The translations under genes were made by a program, and so were the position numbers. This document shows, one piece after another, positions 7,958-17,540 of a stretch of DNA of 64,000 bases (position 1 is its first letter; each line of letters opens with the position of its first letter). The stretch comes from Clostridium cavendishii DSM 21758 (GTDB lineage: Bacteria > Bacillota > Clostridia > Clostridiales > Clostridiaceae). Where the stretch lies: NCBI RefSeq assembly GCF_900141845.1, contig NZ_FQZB01000015.1, forward strand, positions 1 through 64,000, given 5' to 3'. Under the pieces are notes generated by a model. The model was not told where the DNA came from, did not search any database, and was given only the letters and a program-made list of their open reading frames with translations.

Positions 7958-10051
7958 AAAGAATATAGTATTAAAAATCTAAGAAATGTAGGTATTATAG
8001 GACATAGTGATGCTGGGAAAACTGCTCTTACAGAAGCATTGCTTTATTACACAAAAGCTATAGATAGATTAGGTTCAAATGCTGATGGAACAACAACTAG
8101 TGATTATGATTTAGAAGAAAAGAAGAGGAAAATTTCACTTTTAACATCTATAGCACCTCTTGAATGGAAAAATACTAAGATAAATATAATAGATACACCT
8201 GGATATTTTGACTTTATAGGAGAAGTAATAGAAGGAATGAGAGCTTCAGATGTAGCAATGATTGTTGTATGTGCTGTAGCAGGAGTTCAAGTAGGAACAG
8301 AAAAAGCATGGAATTATTGTAATAAAATTAAATTACCAAGATCATTTTTTATAAATAAATTAGATAGAGAGAATTCAAATTATGATAAAGTTTTAGAGGA
8401 TTTGAAGAGTAAATTTGGTATTAGTGTAGTTCCGATTCAATATCCGATAGGTAGCGAAGCAGATTTTAATGGAGTTATAAATGTAATTTCTAGAAAGGCT
8501 AGAATATATAACAAAAAGACTAATTCCATGGAAAGCTGTGATATTCCAAACAGTCTAGTTGATAAGATTAATGAATGCAAACAAATGATAATGGAAGCTG
8601 TAGCGGAAACTGATGAAGTCCTTTTGGAGAAGTATTTTAATGAAGGAGAATTAAGTGATGAGGAAATATACACTGGACTCATAAAAGGTTGTGCAAGTGG
8701 AGATATAGCACCTGTTATGTGTGGTAGTGCAACATCAGTTATAGGTATGGAGAATCTTCTTGAAGATATAGTAGAATGTTTTCCAAGTCCAGAATTTTCA
8801 TTACCTCAGAAAGCTCTGAATTTAGGCAATAATGAAGAGATAATGGTGGAAATAGATGATAATAAACCTTTCTCGGCATTTGTATTTAAGACTATAGCCG
8901 ATCCATTTGTGGGTAAACTTTCAATGTTTAGAGTTATAACTGGAAGTGTGACCTCTGATAAGGAAGTTATAAATTCCAATAAAGAAAAAATTGAGAAATT
9001 AGGAACTCTTTATTTTATGAAGGGTAAAAATCAAATGATATCTAAAAGAATAATAGCTGGAGATATTGGAGCAGTAGCAAAATTACAATCAACGGCAACA
9101 GGAGATACATTATGCGATCCAAGTTTTAAGATTAAGTATGATAATATGAATTTCCCTAAGCCAGTTATATCTATGGCGGCCATACCAAGGACTAAGGGAG
9201 ATGAAGATAAAATATCATCAGGGCTTAGTAAGCTTGTAGAAGAAGATCCTACTTTTATTATAGAAAGGGATTTAGAAAATGCAGAAACTATAATATCAGG
9301 AGTTGGAGAAACTCATTTAGAGGTAATAGCAAGTAAACTTAAGAATAAGTTTAGTATAGAGATTGCACTTCAGTCTCCTAAAATTCCTTACAGAGAAACT
9401 ATTAAAGGTATTGCTGATGTTCAAGGGAAGCATAAGAAACAATCAGGAGGGCACGGACAATATGGGGATGTTAAGGTTAAATTTGAACCTAGGGATGATG
9501 GAAAGGATGAGTTAGAATTTATAGATAAGGTTGTTGGAGGTGTAGTTCCTAGAAATTTCATACCTGCAGTAGAAAAGGGATTGAAGGAGTGCACTAGACA
9601 TGGAGTTTTAGCTGGATATCCAGTTATCAGATTAAGAGCGACATTGCATGATGGTTCATATCATCCAGTTGATTCATCTGAGATGGCATTTAAGATAGCA
9701 TCTTCTATAGCTTATAAGAAGGGTTTAGAGCAAGCAAAACCTATAATATTAGAACCTATAGCTCATGTTGAGATTGTAGTGCCGGAGGAATATATGGGAG
9801 ATATTATAGGTGATATTAACAAAAAAAGAGGCAGAGTTTTAGGTATGGAGATAGAAGAAGGTGGGCAAAGAATAGTAGCAGAAGTACCAATGGCTGAAAT
9901 GTTCAAGTATGCTACTGATTTAAGAAGTATTACTCAAGCAAGAGGATGTTTTAATATGGAATTTGAAAGATATGAAGAGGCTCCATCAACAGAAATGGAT
10001 AAAATTGTAAATGAGGCTAAAAAACTAAAAGAATTAAAAAATGAAGCTTAA
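7955..10051 (+). CDS. EF-G-like translational GTPase (FusA paralogue)
   Basis: The 698-residue protein has full EF-G domain order: GTPase domain, beta barrel, then domains III-V. Motifs are G1 GHSDAGKT, switch II DTPGYFDF and G4 NKLD, with the domain IV segment HGQYGDVKVKFEPR. The catalytic histidine of canonical EF-G (DTPGH) is tyrosine here, as in the EF-G2 / FusA2-type subfamily, so it is unlikely to be the housekeeping factor. ATG 7955 is chosen over TTG 7943 because the TTG lies inside the hairpin stem with no usable ribosome binding site. It is monocistronic. Its role is unknown; a specialised ribosome function is inferred. Confidence 0.9.
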   Translation: MKEYSIKNLRNVGIIGHSDAGKTALTEALLYYTKAIDRLGSNADGTTTSDYDLEEKKRKISLLTSIAPLEWKNTKINIIDTPGYFDFIGEVIEGMRASDVAMIVVCAVAGVQVGTEKAWNYCNKIKLPRSFFINKLDRENSNYDKVLEDLKSKFGISVVPIQYPIGSEADFNGVINVISRKARIYNKKTNSMESCDIPNSLVDKINECKQMIMEAVAETDEVLLEKYFNEGELSDEEIYTGLIKGCASGDIAPVMCGSATSVIGMENLLEDIVECFPSPEFSLPQKALNLGNNEEIMVEIDDNKPFSAFVFKTIADPFVGKLSMFRVITGSVTSDKEVINSNKEKIEKLGTLYFMKGKNQMISKRIIAGDIGAVAKLQSTATGDTLCDPSFKIKYDNMNFPKPVISMAAIPRTKGDEDKISSGLSKLVEEDPTFIIERDLENAETIISGVGETHLEVIASKLKNKFSIEIALQSPKIPYRETIKGIADVQGKHKKQSGGHGQYGDVKVKFEPRDDGKDELEFIDKVVGGVVPRNFIPAVEKGLKECTRHGVLAGYPVIRLRATLHDGSYHPVDSSEMAFKIASSIAYKKGLEQAKPIILEPIAHVEIVVPEEYMGDIIGDINKKRGRVLGMEIEEGGQRIVAEVPMAEMFKYATDLRSITQARGCFNMEFERYEEAPSTEMDKIVNEAKKLKELKNEA

Positions 10052-10074
10052 TCATTTTAATAAGTAATAACAAT

Positions 10075-10104
10075 CAGGAATAGACAATAGTAAGTTTATT
10101 CCTG
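10075..10104 (+). terminator. Weak terminator after the EF-G-like gene
   Basis: caggaata (10075-10082) pairs with tattcctg (10097-10104). Only a short T-rich tail (gttta) follows. Confidence 0.4.
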
Positions 10105-10270
10105 GTTTACCAAAAGTAAATTTTTTTATATTAAAAATCAGAGTATATATATTAGGCCCTTTGGAAAAATTATTTTTAGAAATATATTTAAAGTTAGAAA
10201 TAATTTTAGACATTAGAGCATATAGGTAGTATTGACTAAAAATATATGCAATGTTAGGAGGTACTAAAAT

Positions 10271-10510
10271 ATGTCAGACTACAGGATGGATATTAAAGGT
10301 AATATAGGGTTAAGTGATTATAGTAATATTTATGACTATATAGGTGTGGTAGATAAACAAGATAATTTTACTATAACAATTGACGATACGAAACAAGGCA
10401 ACATCAATATTATTTCATCTATGTTATCAGATAATAAATTTGTAATATGTAAGCAAGGATATGATGAGAATGGAAGATATTTTATAAATGCTCATAAAAA
10501 TACATACTGA
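10271..10510 (+). CDS. Hypothetical small protein
   Basis: A 79-residue soluble protein starting MSDYRMDIKGNIGLSDYSN with no signal peptide or membrane segment. A strong aggaggt site lies 8 nt before the ATG, so it is probably translated. It is rich in Asp, Asn and Ile. I recognise no family. It stands 85 bp before glucokinase on the same strand, but a promoter-like AT-rich stretch separates them, so cotranscription is uncertain. Confidence 0.7.
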   Translation: MSDYRMDIKGNIGLSDYSNIYDYIGVVDKQDNFTITIDDTKQGNINIISSMLSDNKFVICKQGYDENGRYFINAHKNTY

Positions 10511-10595
10511 TTTTTGTGTGTTATACCAATTATTTAGTGTATAATATATATGTTATAATTACTAATATAACATTAAATAATGTGGGGGAATTTTT

Positions 10596-11543
10596 ATGAA
10601 AAATTACGTTATTGGTATAGATTTAGGCGGAACTAAAATTAGTTGTGCTATATCAGATTTAGAAGGTCAGGTTATAAGTCAAAATACAGTTCCTACAAAT
10701 GCACATGAAGGTGATGTTCCTGTTTTAAATAGAATAATAGGTTCAGTGGAAACGGTTTTAAGAGATGGAAACATATCTATTGATATGGTTAAAGCTATAG
10801 GAATAGGGTCACCAGGACCATTAGATGCAAAAACAGGAATTATAATAACTACTCCAAATCTTCCTTTTAAGAATTTTGATATAGTGAAACCGTTAGAAGA
10901 AAAATTTAACGTTCCTGTATATTTAGATAATGATGCAAATGTGGCTGCTATTGGAGAATTTATGTTTGGTGCTGCAAAAGGTACAGAAAACATGGTTTAT
11001 TTCACAGTAAGCACTGGCGTTGGTGGTGGAGCTGTAGTAAATGGTAAAGTATATAGAGGAAATACTTCTAACGCTTTAGAAATAGGTCATATAACAGTAC
11101 TTCCAGATGGCCCAAGATGTGGGTGTGGAAACCTAGGATGTTTAGAGGCAGTAGCTTCTGGTACAGCTATAGGTAAAAGAGGTAAAGAAGCTGTAGAGAG
11201 TAAAGTAGAAACAACTCTTAAAAACTATGAAAATGTAACTTCTTATGAAGTATTTAAAGAAGCAGCGGCTGGAGATGCAGTTTCAATAGAAATAATAGAT
11301 AGTTGTTTAAATTACTTAGGAATAGGAGTAGCTAATGCAATAGCTATATTCGATCCTGAAATGATAGTAATTGGTGGTGGAGTATCTAAGGCTGGAAAGG
11401 TTGTATTTGATAAAGTACAGCAAGTCATTGATAAAAGATGTTTTAAAACAATGGCTGAATCTTGTAAGGTAGTACCAGCTGGACTTGGAACGGATGCTGG
11501 AGTTATAGGTGCTGTAGCACTTGCTATACTAGAAAGTAAATAA
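10596..11543 (+). CDS. glcK: ROK-family glucokinase
   Basis: This 315-residue ROK protein phosphorylates glucose to glucose 6-phosphate, feeding glycolysis with sugar that did not enter through the PTS. It opens with the ATP-phosphate motif IGIDLGGTKIS. The sugar-binding site includes YLDNDANVAAIGE, and the ROK zinc motif appears as GHITVLPDGPRCGCGNLGCLE in two adjoining parts near residues 162-182 with its His and three Cys. No N-terminal helix-turn-helix is present, so it is a kinase and not a ROK repressor. A gtggggg site precedes the ATG. It appears monocistronic with its own terminator. Confidence 0.93.
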   Translation: MKNYVIGIDLGGTKISCAISDLEGQVISQNTVPTNAHEGDVPVLNRIIGSVETVLRDGNISIDMVKAIGIGSPGPLDAKTGIIITTPNLPFKNFDIVKPLEEKFNVPVYLDNDANVAAIGEFMFGAAKGTENMVYFTVSTGVGGGAVVNGKVYRGNTSNALEIGHITVLPDGPRCGCGNLGCLEAVASGTAIGKRGKEAVESKVETTLKNYENVTSYEVFKEAAAGDAVSIEIIDSCLNYLGIGVANAIAIFDPEMIVIGGGVSKAGKVVFDKVQQVIDKRCFKTMAESCKVVPAGLGTDAGVIGAVALAILESK

Positions 11544-11550
11544 TAAATTT

Positions 11551-11587
11551 AAAATTCCTTCATTATATTTTATGAAGGAATTTTTTT
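11551..11587 (+). terminator. Terminator of glcK
   Basis: A 13-bp hairpin (aaaattccttcat / atgaaggaatttt) runs into seven T residues. Confidence 0.9.
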
Positions 11588-11693
11588 GTTGTGTAGTAAA
11601 TTGTGAAATTGTTTAAGTAAGAGGTTAATATAAGCCCACTTTTTTATATTTCATAGTATAATTAATATATAAATTATTATGAGGTGCAAGTAG

Positions 11694-12338
11694 ATGAAAA
11701 TATATTTAACAAGACACGGACAAACAGTATGGAATATAGATAAAAGATTACAAGGATGCAAGAATTCAGATTTAACAGAACTTGGAATAAAGCAAGCTAA
11801 ACTTTTAAGTGAGAAAATGAAAGATGAGAAAATAGATTATATATATTCAAGTCCTATAGAACGTGCTTATAAAACTGCTGAGATAATAAAAGGAACTAGA
11901 AATTTACAAATTGAAACTATAGATGCATTAAAAGAAATTGCTTTTGGAGAATGGGAAGGATTGACGTTAGATGAAGTAGCTGCTAATCCAATCTATAATA
12001 AAGAGCTTGAAAACTTATTTCAAAATCCAGAAAAATATAGACCATTTGGAGGAGAGACTCCATTTGAACTTTTGGATAGAAGTCATAAAGCGTTAAAATC
12101 TATAATTGATAAGCATAAAAATAAAGATGAAAATATTTTAATAGTTACTCATGGTATGACATTAAAAATGATTATATCTTATTTTAAACAAAGTTTGACA
12201 TCTATGGAAATTATGCAATTACCTGTTTATGGACAAACATCTATAACTGAAATAGAATTTAATGGTGATGAATTTAATATAATTAGAGAAAATGACATTA
12301 GTCATTACGAGGAAGGATTTGAAATAAAAGGTTGGTAA
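11694..12338 (+). CDS. Histidine phosphatase family protein (phosphoglycerate mutase-like)
   Basis: A 214-residue member of the histidine phosphatase branch. The catalytic motif LTRHGQT starts at residue 5 with nucleophile His8; SSPIERAYKTAE supplies the second arginine, FGEWEG the acid region and ILIVTHGMTL the second histidine. Substrate cannot be read from sequence: cobalamin phosphatase (CobC), broad phosphatase and cofactor-dependent mutase are all close relatives. No cobalamin gene lies nearby, so a general phosphatase is more likely. A gaggtg site precedes the ATG. It is probably a single-gene unit. Confidence 0.88.
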   Translation: MKIYLTRHGQTVWNIDKRLQGCKNSDLTELGIKQAKLLSEKMKDEKIDYIYSSPIERAYKTAEIIKGTRNLQIETIDALKEIAFGEWEGLTLDEVAANPIYNKELENLFQNPEKYRPFGGETPFELLDRSHKALKSIIDKHKNKDENILIVTHGMTLKMIISYFKQSLTSMEIMQLPVYGQTSITEIEFNGDEFNIIRENDISHYEEGFEIKGW

Positions 12339-12456
12339 TTTTGAAGGTTAAAATGATAAATGTAGGGTGAATTTTCTAGGCATATTTAAATTTTTATTAC
12401 ATACATTATTAATGTAAGATGAGTGTAATCTGCTAAAAAGAACAGGAGATGAGTAT

Positions 12457-12597
12457 ATGCCTAAAGATAGCCAAATAGATAATAAACTTAAAAGAAAATT
12501 AAAGTCAAATTGGGATACTACATTGACCAATGAAGAGGCTAAAAATAGTACTAGAAATGCTAAAAAGCAATCTATAAAGTCTCATACAGGTCAATAA
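12457..12597 (+). CDS. Small basic hypothetical protein
   Basis: The 46-residue ORF (MPKDSQIDNKLKRKLKSNWD, ending SHTGQ) has an aggag site 8 nt before the ATG. It is lysine-rich, has no membrane segment and no recognised family. Its size and composition resemble the many small clostridial spore-stage proteins, but that is a guess. It is followed by the structured region at 12606-12717 and a terminator. Confidence 0.6.
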   Translation: MPKDSQIDNKLKRKLKSNWDTTLTNEEAKNSTRNAKKQSIKSHTGQ

Positions 12598-12605
12598 ATT
12601 CTTTA

Positions 12606-12717
12606 CCTCATACATATACTTCTATACTAGTTAATTTTAATAATTTTAAATATTAAGCTTTAGTTTGTATTCCTTCCTCATATACAAATTAGGGGAAGTT
12701 AGTATAGAAAGTTGAGG
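12606..12717 (+). ncRNA. Structured RNA element before cinA (candidate leader or sRNA)
   Basis: Nested complementary arms: CCTCA (12606-12610) with TGAGG (12713-12717); TTCTATACTA (12620-12629) with TAGTATAGAA (12700-12709), a perfect 10-bp match; and an inner TTTGTAT (12664-12670) with ATACAAA (12682-12688). A segment TCCTTCCTCA (12671-12680) can instead pair with TGAGGATGAAGGA near 12713-12725, giving two exclusive folds. A terminator follows at 12738. It could be a cinA leader, a 3' UTR or a small RNA. Confidence 0.45.
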
Positions 12718-12737
12718 ATGAAGGATTTTTAACATAC

Positions 12738-12778
12738 TGCCTACTATTAAAAAATATTAATAGTAGGCAATTTTAATT
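12738..12778 (+). terminator. Terminator upstream of cinA
   Basis: A perfect 13-bp hairpin (tgcctactattaa / ttaatagtaggca) with a 6-nt loop, followed by attttaattt. It lies 60 nt before the cinA start. Confidence 0.75.
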
Positions 12779-12838
12779 TATAATATAATTACATTATATG
12801 GTATAATTTAATTATTGTTGAAGAAAGGAAGTAATTTT

Positions 12839-14071
12839 ATGAATGTAGAGATATTAGGTGTAGGAACTGAATTGCTTTTAGGTGATATAGCAAATACTAA
12901 CGCTCAATTTTTATCTAAGGAATTAGCTAGATTAGGAATAGGTGTTTATAAACATACAGTAGTTGGAGACAATGAGGAAAGGCTAACGAAAGCTTTTGAT
13001 GATGCTTTTAAAAGCTGTGATACTGTAATAACTACTGGAGGACTTGGACCTACCAATGATGATTTGACTAAGGAAGTTGCTGCTAAATATTTTAATAAAG
13101 AATTAGTAATTCATGAAGAGTCCTTAAAAGAGATAGAAAAATACTTTAATAAACAAGGAAAAGAGCTAAAAGGTAGTAATAAGAAACAAGCATATTTTCC
13201 AAAGGATGCAATAATATTTTCAAATAGTTGTGGAACTGCACCAGGAGCAGTTATAAAAGGTGATGAAAATAGAACGATAATAATATTACCCGGACCACCA
13301 AGAGAAATGCAAGTTATGTTTAAGGATCATGTTATTCCATATTTATCTCAATTCACTTCAGAAGTCCTTGTATCAAAAGTATTAAGGATCTTTGGTATAG
13401 GTGAAGGATATATGGCAGAACAAATAGGTGACATAATAGATAAACAGACAAATCCAACGGTTGCACCTTATGCCAAAGATATAGATTGCATATTAAGAAT
13501 AACTGCTAAGGGAAAAGATGAAAATGAAGCCAATAGTTTAATAAAGCCAACAGAAGATGAGATAAGACAACGATTAGGTGATAATATATACGGAGAGGGT
13601 GAAACTTCTTTAGAAGAGGTTGTAGCAAAAATCCTGATAGATAAAAAGTTTACTATAGCTACAGCAGAATCTTGTACTGGAGGTTTATTAGCAGGAACAC
13701 TTATAAATTATCCAGGAATATCAGAAGTGTTTTTAGAAGGAGCAGTTACGTATTCAAATGAAGCTAAAATGAGAGCTTTAGGTGTTAAAAAAGAAACATT
13801 AGATAAATATGGGGCTGTAAGTGAAGAAACTGCTAAGGAAATGGCACAGGGAATAGCACGTATAGCAGGAACTAATATAGGAATATCTACTACTGGAATA
13901 GCTGGGCCTGGAGGTGGAACAGAAGAAAAACCTGTAGGATTAGTTTATGTTGGAATTTGTATAAATGGTGAGGTAAAGGTAAAGAAATATAATTTTCAAG
14001 GAACTAGAGAAAAGGTTAGACAAAGAACTGTTATGAATGCATTAGACTGGTTAAGAAGAGAACTAAAATAA
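12839..14071 (+). CDS. cinA: CinA, competence/damage-inducible protein with NMN deamidase domain
   Basis: A 410-residue protein with the usual two-domain CinA layout. Residues 1-~170 form the molybdopterin-binding-like domain (VGTELLLGDIANTNAQFLSKEL, TTGGLGPTNDD, ILPGPPREMQ). The C-terminal ~160 residues form the CinA/PncC domain (ATAESCTGGLLAG, STTGIAGPGGGTEEKPVG), which in other bacteria recycles nicotinamide mononucleotide. The start is ATG 12839 with gaaaggaag upstream; a further-upstream in-frame TTG lacks support. The PBP gene follows 17 bp downstream, probably as one operon. recA, the common neighbour, is not here. Confidence 0.95.
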   Translation: MNVEILGVGTELLLGDIANTNAQFLSKELARLGIGVYKHTVVGDNEERLTKAFDDAFKSCDTVITTGGLGPTNDDLTKEVAAKYFNKELVIHEESLKEIEKYFNKQGKELKGSNKKQAYFPKDAIIFSNSCGTAPGAVIKGDENRTIIILPGPPREMQVMFKDHVIPYLSQFTSEVLVSKVLRIFGIGEGYMAEQIGDIIDKQTNPTVAPYAKDIDCILRITAKGKDENEANSLIKPTEDEIRQRLGDNIYGEGETSLEEVVAKILIDKKFTIATAESCTGGLLAGTLINYPGISEVFLEGAVTYSNEAKMRALGVKKETLDKYGAVSEETAKEMAQGIARIAGTNIGISTTGIAGPGGGTEEKPVGLVYVGICINGEVKVKKYNFQGTREKVRQRTVMNALDWLRRELK

Positions 14072-14088
14072 AGTATGGAGGGAAAAAA

Positions 14089-16140
14089 ATGAGGGGGACT
14101 TTTTTAAAAAGGTTTTTGATTTTAAGTATAATATCTATTACAGCAATATCAGCAACTACATTAATTGGATGTAAAAGTAAGGATTTAGCTTTAAAAACCT
14201 TTAATGAATATAAAGATAATTGGAAGAAGAAGGACTATAAGGCTATGTATGCTTTATTAGATGATAAGTCAAAAGAGTATATTAGCGAAAAAGATTTTGT
14301 AGATAAGTATACTAAAATTTATGATAGTATAGATGCTGATAAAATAGAATTAAAAGATGTAGATGTTAAAAATGTAAAGGACAATAAAGAGGGAAATGCA
14401 AAAGGCAAAATTTCTCTGAGCATGGACTCTACTTTAGGGAAAATAGACATAGAAGGTTATGAAATAAATTTAATAGAAAGTAAGGATAAAAAAAGTTGGC
14501 AAGTTGAATGGAATGAAAAACTTATTTTTCCTCAATTAGAGAAGGGAGAAAAGATTAAATTTCAACGTGATAAAGCAGTAAGAGGAGAATTAAAGGATAG
14601 AAATGGTGTTAATTTAGCTGTGAATGGTAAAGTAGCAACTGTTGGAATACATCCTAAAAAGTTTGGAGATAATCAGCAGGGGATAGCAGATATAGCTAAA
14701 ATATTAGATATAAATAGTAAAGTGATACAAGATAAATTAGCTGCAGCTAAGGATAAACCAGATGAGTTAGTGACACTAGTTGATGTTTCTTTAAATGAGC
14801 AGGCAAAGTTAGATGAACTTATAAAGATACCTGGTGTAAAGTATGTTTACAAACCTTCAAGAGTTTATAACGGCGGAGAAGCAATAGGGGCATTAGTTGG
14901 ATATGTTGCACCTATAACTGCTGAAGAACTTGAAAAAAATAAAGGTAAAGGTTATGGTACAAGTAGCTTAATTGGAAAGACTGGACTAGAGTATGTATTT
15001 GAAACTAGGCTTAAGGGAGAAGATGGTGGAAAGATATTTACTACTAGAAAGGTTGAGGGAAAAGAAAAGGAAATTGTAATAGTAGATAAAAAGAGTAAAA
15101 AAGGAGAAGATATTAAGCTTACAGTTGATTTAGAGTTACAAAAGAAAATATACAGTGAAATGGCTGGTCAAAAAGGTTCAGCTACAGCTATAAATCCTAA
15201 GGATGGTCATACGTTGGCATTAGTAAGTTCACCATCTTATGATCCAAATATTTTTACTACTTATAAAACTGATACTATAAAAAGTAAGTGGGATACAGCT
15301 TGGAATGATATATCAGTAAATAGATTTAATAAGGCATCTTCACCAGGATCAACTTTTAAATTGGTAACAGCAGCAATTGGATTAGAAAATGGAATTATAA
15401 AACCTGAAGAGCAATTAGATATAAAGGGAACTGATTGGAAAAAGGATAGCTCTTGGGGAGGGCAGACTGTTACTAGAATGGTTAACTCTGATAAGCCTAT
15501 AGATTTAAAAAATGCATTTATAAACTCTGATAATATATATTTTGCAATGCAAACTTTAAAGATAGGAAAGGATAAGTTTATTGAAGGCAGTAAAAAGTTT
15601 GGAATAGGAGAGGAAATGCCATATCAATATCCTATGGCGAAAACTCAAATAGCAAATAATAATACTATAGGTAGTGAAATGCTTCTAGCTGACACTGGAT
15701 ATGGGCAAGGAGAAGTATTAGTTACACCAATACAAATGGTATTAGCATATAGTTCAGTTGTTAATAATGGGAGTATAATGGAGCCAGTTTTAGAGATAAG
15801 TGATAATGTTAAAACCAAAGTGTGGAAAGAGAATATAATATCAAAGGATAATGTAAATATTTTAAAAGAAGATTTGTTAGCAGTAGTAAATAGTGAAACT
15901 GCTACTGCGGGGCTTGCTAAAATAAACGGAATGTCTATAGCCGGAAAGACCGGAACTGCAGAATTAAAAAAGAATAGAGAGGATAAAAATCCTGTAGAAA
16001 ATGCTTGGTTCATAGGAATGAATACAGAGAATCCATCAATAGTAATAGGGATGATGATGGAGGATGCTAAGTCAATTGGTGGAACTAAATTTGTTGTGCC
16101 AAAAGCAAAAAACTGTCTAGAATATTATTTAAAGAAATAG
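14089..16140 (+). CDS. Penicillin-binding transpeptidase, lipoprotein, MecA/PBP3-like
   Basis: A class B PBP of 683 residues that cross-links peptidoglycan. The N terminus is a lipoprotein signal with lipobox LIGC. Residues ~30-150 form an NTF2-like MecA_N domain, residues ~155-340 the dimerisation domain, and residues ~350-680 the transpeptidase. Active-site motifs are STFK (nucleophile Ser421), SDN (480-482) and KTG (620-622). This is the architecture of B. subtilis PBP3 and staphylococcal PBP2a, a group with generally low beta-lactam affinity; resistance cannot be inferred from sequence alone. A ggaggg site precedes the ATG, and cinA lies just upstream. Confidence 0.93.
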   Translation: MRGTFLKRFLILSIISITAISATTLIGCKSKDLALKTFNEYKDNWKKKDYKAMYALLDDKSKEYISEKDFVDKYTKIYDSIDADKIELKDVDVKNVKDNKEGNAKGKISLSMDSTLGKIDIEGYEINLIESKDKKSWQVEWNEKLIFPQLEKGEKIKFQRDKAVRGELKDRNGVNLAVNGKVATVGIHPKKFGDNQQGIADIAKILDINSKVIQDKLAAAKDKPDELVTLVDVSLNEQAKLDELIKIPGVKYVYKPSRVYNGGEAIGALVGYVAPITAEELEKNKGKGYGTSSLIGKTGLEYVFETRLKGEDGGKIFTTRKVEGKEKEIVIVDKKSKKGEDIKLTVDLELQKKIYSEMAGQKGSATAINPKDGHTLALVSSPSYDPNIFTTYKTDTIKSKWDTAWNDISVNRFNKASSPGSTFKLVTAAIGLENGIIKPEEQLDIKGTDWKKDSSWGGQTVTRMVNSDKPIDLKNAFINSDNIYFAMQTLKIGKDKFIEGSKKFGIGEEMPYQYPMAKTQIANNNTIGSEMLLADTGYGQGEVLVTPIQMVLAYSSVVNNGSIMEPVLEISDNVKTKVWKENIISKDNVNILKEDLLAVVNSETATAGLAKINGMSIAGKTGTAELKKNREDKNPVENAWFIGMNTENPSIVIGMMMEDAKSIGGTKFVVPKAKNCLEYYLKK

Positions 16141-16218
16141 TATGGATAAACCTCTAATATAAGTTACTTGAACTTAGTAATAATATAAATTAAAATAAAT
16201 ATAATTAATAAAAAACAA

Positions 16219-16258
16219 TTCCTCTTAAAATATATATAAAATATACTTTAAGAGGAAA
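16219..16258 (+). terminator. Probable terminator of cinA-PBP
   Basis: An 11-bp stem (ttcctcttaaa / tttaagaggaa) with an AT-rich loop of 18 nt. The tail (atgtttatat) is only weakly T-rich. Confidence 0.5.
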
Positions 16259-16384
16259 TGTTTATATATAAATAAAATAGGGGAGAGGCGATTATATAAG
16301 GGTTAAGGTTATAACTTCATTATTAATTCTTTCCTAAAGTGAAAAATAATATACTAAAAACTTAAAAGTCTTAAGGAGAATTTT

Positions 16385-17416
16385 ATGCAATCAAAAGAAT
16401 CTATGTATAAGGCAAATTTAAAAAAGCCGAAAGGGCCTATATTTAAGGCAAATGTATATTTTTTAATTATAATACTAATTCAAGTATTCGGTGGGCAATT
16501 ATTAGGTCCTATTTTAAAAAAAACAGGTTTTAATAATGGTATAAACCTTAGTATAGCGCATTTTATATTTTTTATAATACCTGCGATAATTTATATAATT
16601 GTCACTAAACAATCTGCTAAGAAAGTATTTAGATTTAATAAACCAAGAATACAAGATATATTATGGGCGTTTTTAATAGGATTAATAGCACAACCTGTTA
16701 TGGTATTTTTTGCAGTATTATCTTCATTTTTCTTTAAAAATGATATAGCACAGTTTATGCAAAGCTTAGACGCATTACCATACTGGATGATGCTTCTTAT
16801 AATGGCGGTCACTCCAGCTATAACAGAGGAAATAACAATTAGGGGTATAGTATTATCAGGATATAATCAAAAAAATAAGCATATAGCAGCAATAATGTCT
16901 GGAATATTATTCGGAATATTCCACTTAAATGCACAGCAGTTTTTATATGCAACTGCTCTAGGAATATTGTTTGGGTATATGGTTAGAGTGACTAATAGTA
17001 TATTTGTAACTATGGTAACCCATTTTACAGTAAATGGATTGCAAGTAAGTATGCAAAAATTTTTAGTGCCTGTTATACAAAAAGTTTCACCAGAAAAAGT
17101 TGATGCTACAAAGGAATTAACTTTCAATATGAAGATAGCAGCTCTAAGTAGTTATGGTGTATTAGCTATTATATTTGGGACTTTATTAGTACTTATAATT
17201 ATGAAGATGGAAAAAGAGAATAGAAAAATAGGTATTATTCAACCAAATGAAACTAAAGTTTCAAGAGGAGAATATGAGGCTTCGTTTAATGATGGAATTA
17301 TTGAACTTAATGGAAATGAAAATTCATATTTAGAGTATGAGAATGAAAAAATATTAAATATACCATTAGTTTTAATAATAATAGTGTACATTATTATTAT
17401 GGTTTTACTAAAATAA
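16385..17416 (+). CDS. CPBP-family intramembrane glutamic protease
   Basis: A 343-residue membrane protein with about eight hydrophobic segments. The CPBP (CAAX protease / bacteriocin-processing) motifs are present: PAITEEITIRG with the paired glutamates near residue 143, GILFGIFHLN with the catalytic His, and a later conserved HFTVNG. In bacteria these proteases take part in bacteriocin self-immunity, protein processing or stress signalling. A hydrophilic stretch before a last membrane helix (residues ~280-340) is an extra extension. An aaggaga site precedes ATG 16385. It is monocistronic. Confidence 0.9.
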   Translation: MQSKESMYKANLKKPKGPIFKANVYFLIIILIQVFGGQLLGPILKKTGFNNGINLSIAHFIFFIIPAIIYIIVTKQSAKKVFRFNKPRIQDILWAFLIGLIAQPVMVFFAVLSSFFFKNDIAQFMQSLDALPYWMMLLIMAVTPAITEEITIRGIVLSGYNQKNKHIAAIMSGILFGIFHLNAQQFLYATALGILFGYMVRVTNSIFVTMVTHFTVNGLQVSMQKFLVPVIQKVSPEKVDATKELTFNMKIAALSSYGVLAIIFGTLLVLIIMKMEKENRKIGIIQPNETKVSRGEYEASFNDGIIELNGNENSYLEYENEKILNIPLVLIIIVYIIIMVLLK

Positions 17417-17460
17417 AAAAGTTCAAGTAACTTTACAATAAGTTACTTGAACTTTTTTTT
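17417..17460 (+). terminator. Terminator of the CPBP gene
   Basis: A 16-bp perfect stem (aaaagttcaagtaact with its complement) is followed by T8. Very strong. Confidence 0.93.
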
Positions 17461-17540
17461 ATAAATAATATTAAAATGTAAATATTATTTAGGTTTATTA
17501 TTAATAATACTATTATAAAACTAATGATAGGAGAATACTT

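Noticed and set aside
12348..12530. Minus-strand 60-codon ORF
   Set aside because: It is opposite the small plus-strand gene that has an aggag site, and has no ribosome binding site of its own.
17461..17540. c-di-AMP riboswitch upstream of kimA
   Set aside because: The 80-nt spacer is too short and holds no aptamer-like sequence.
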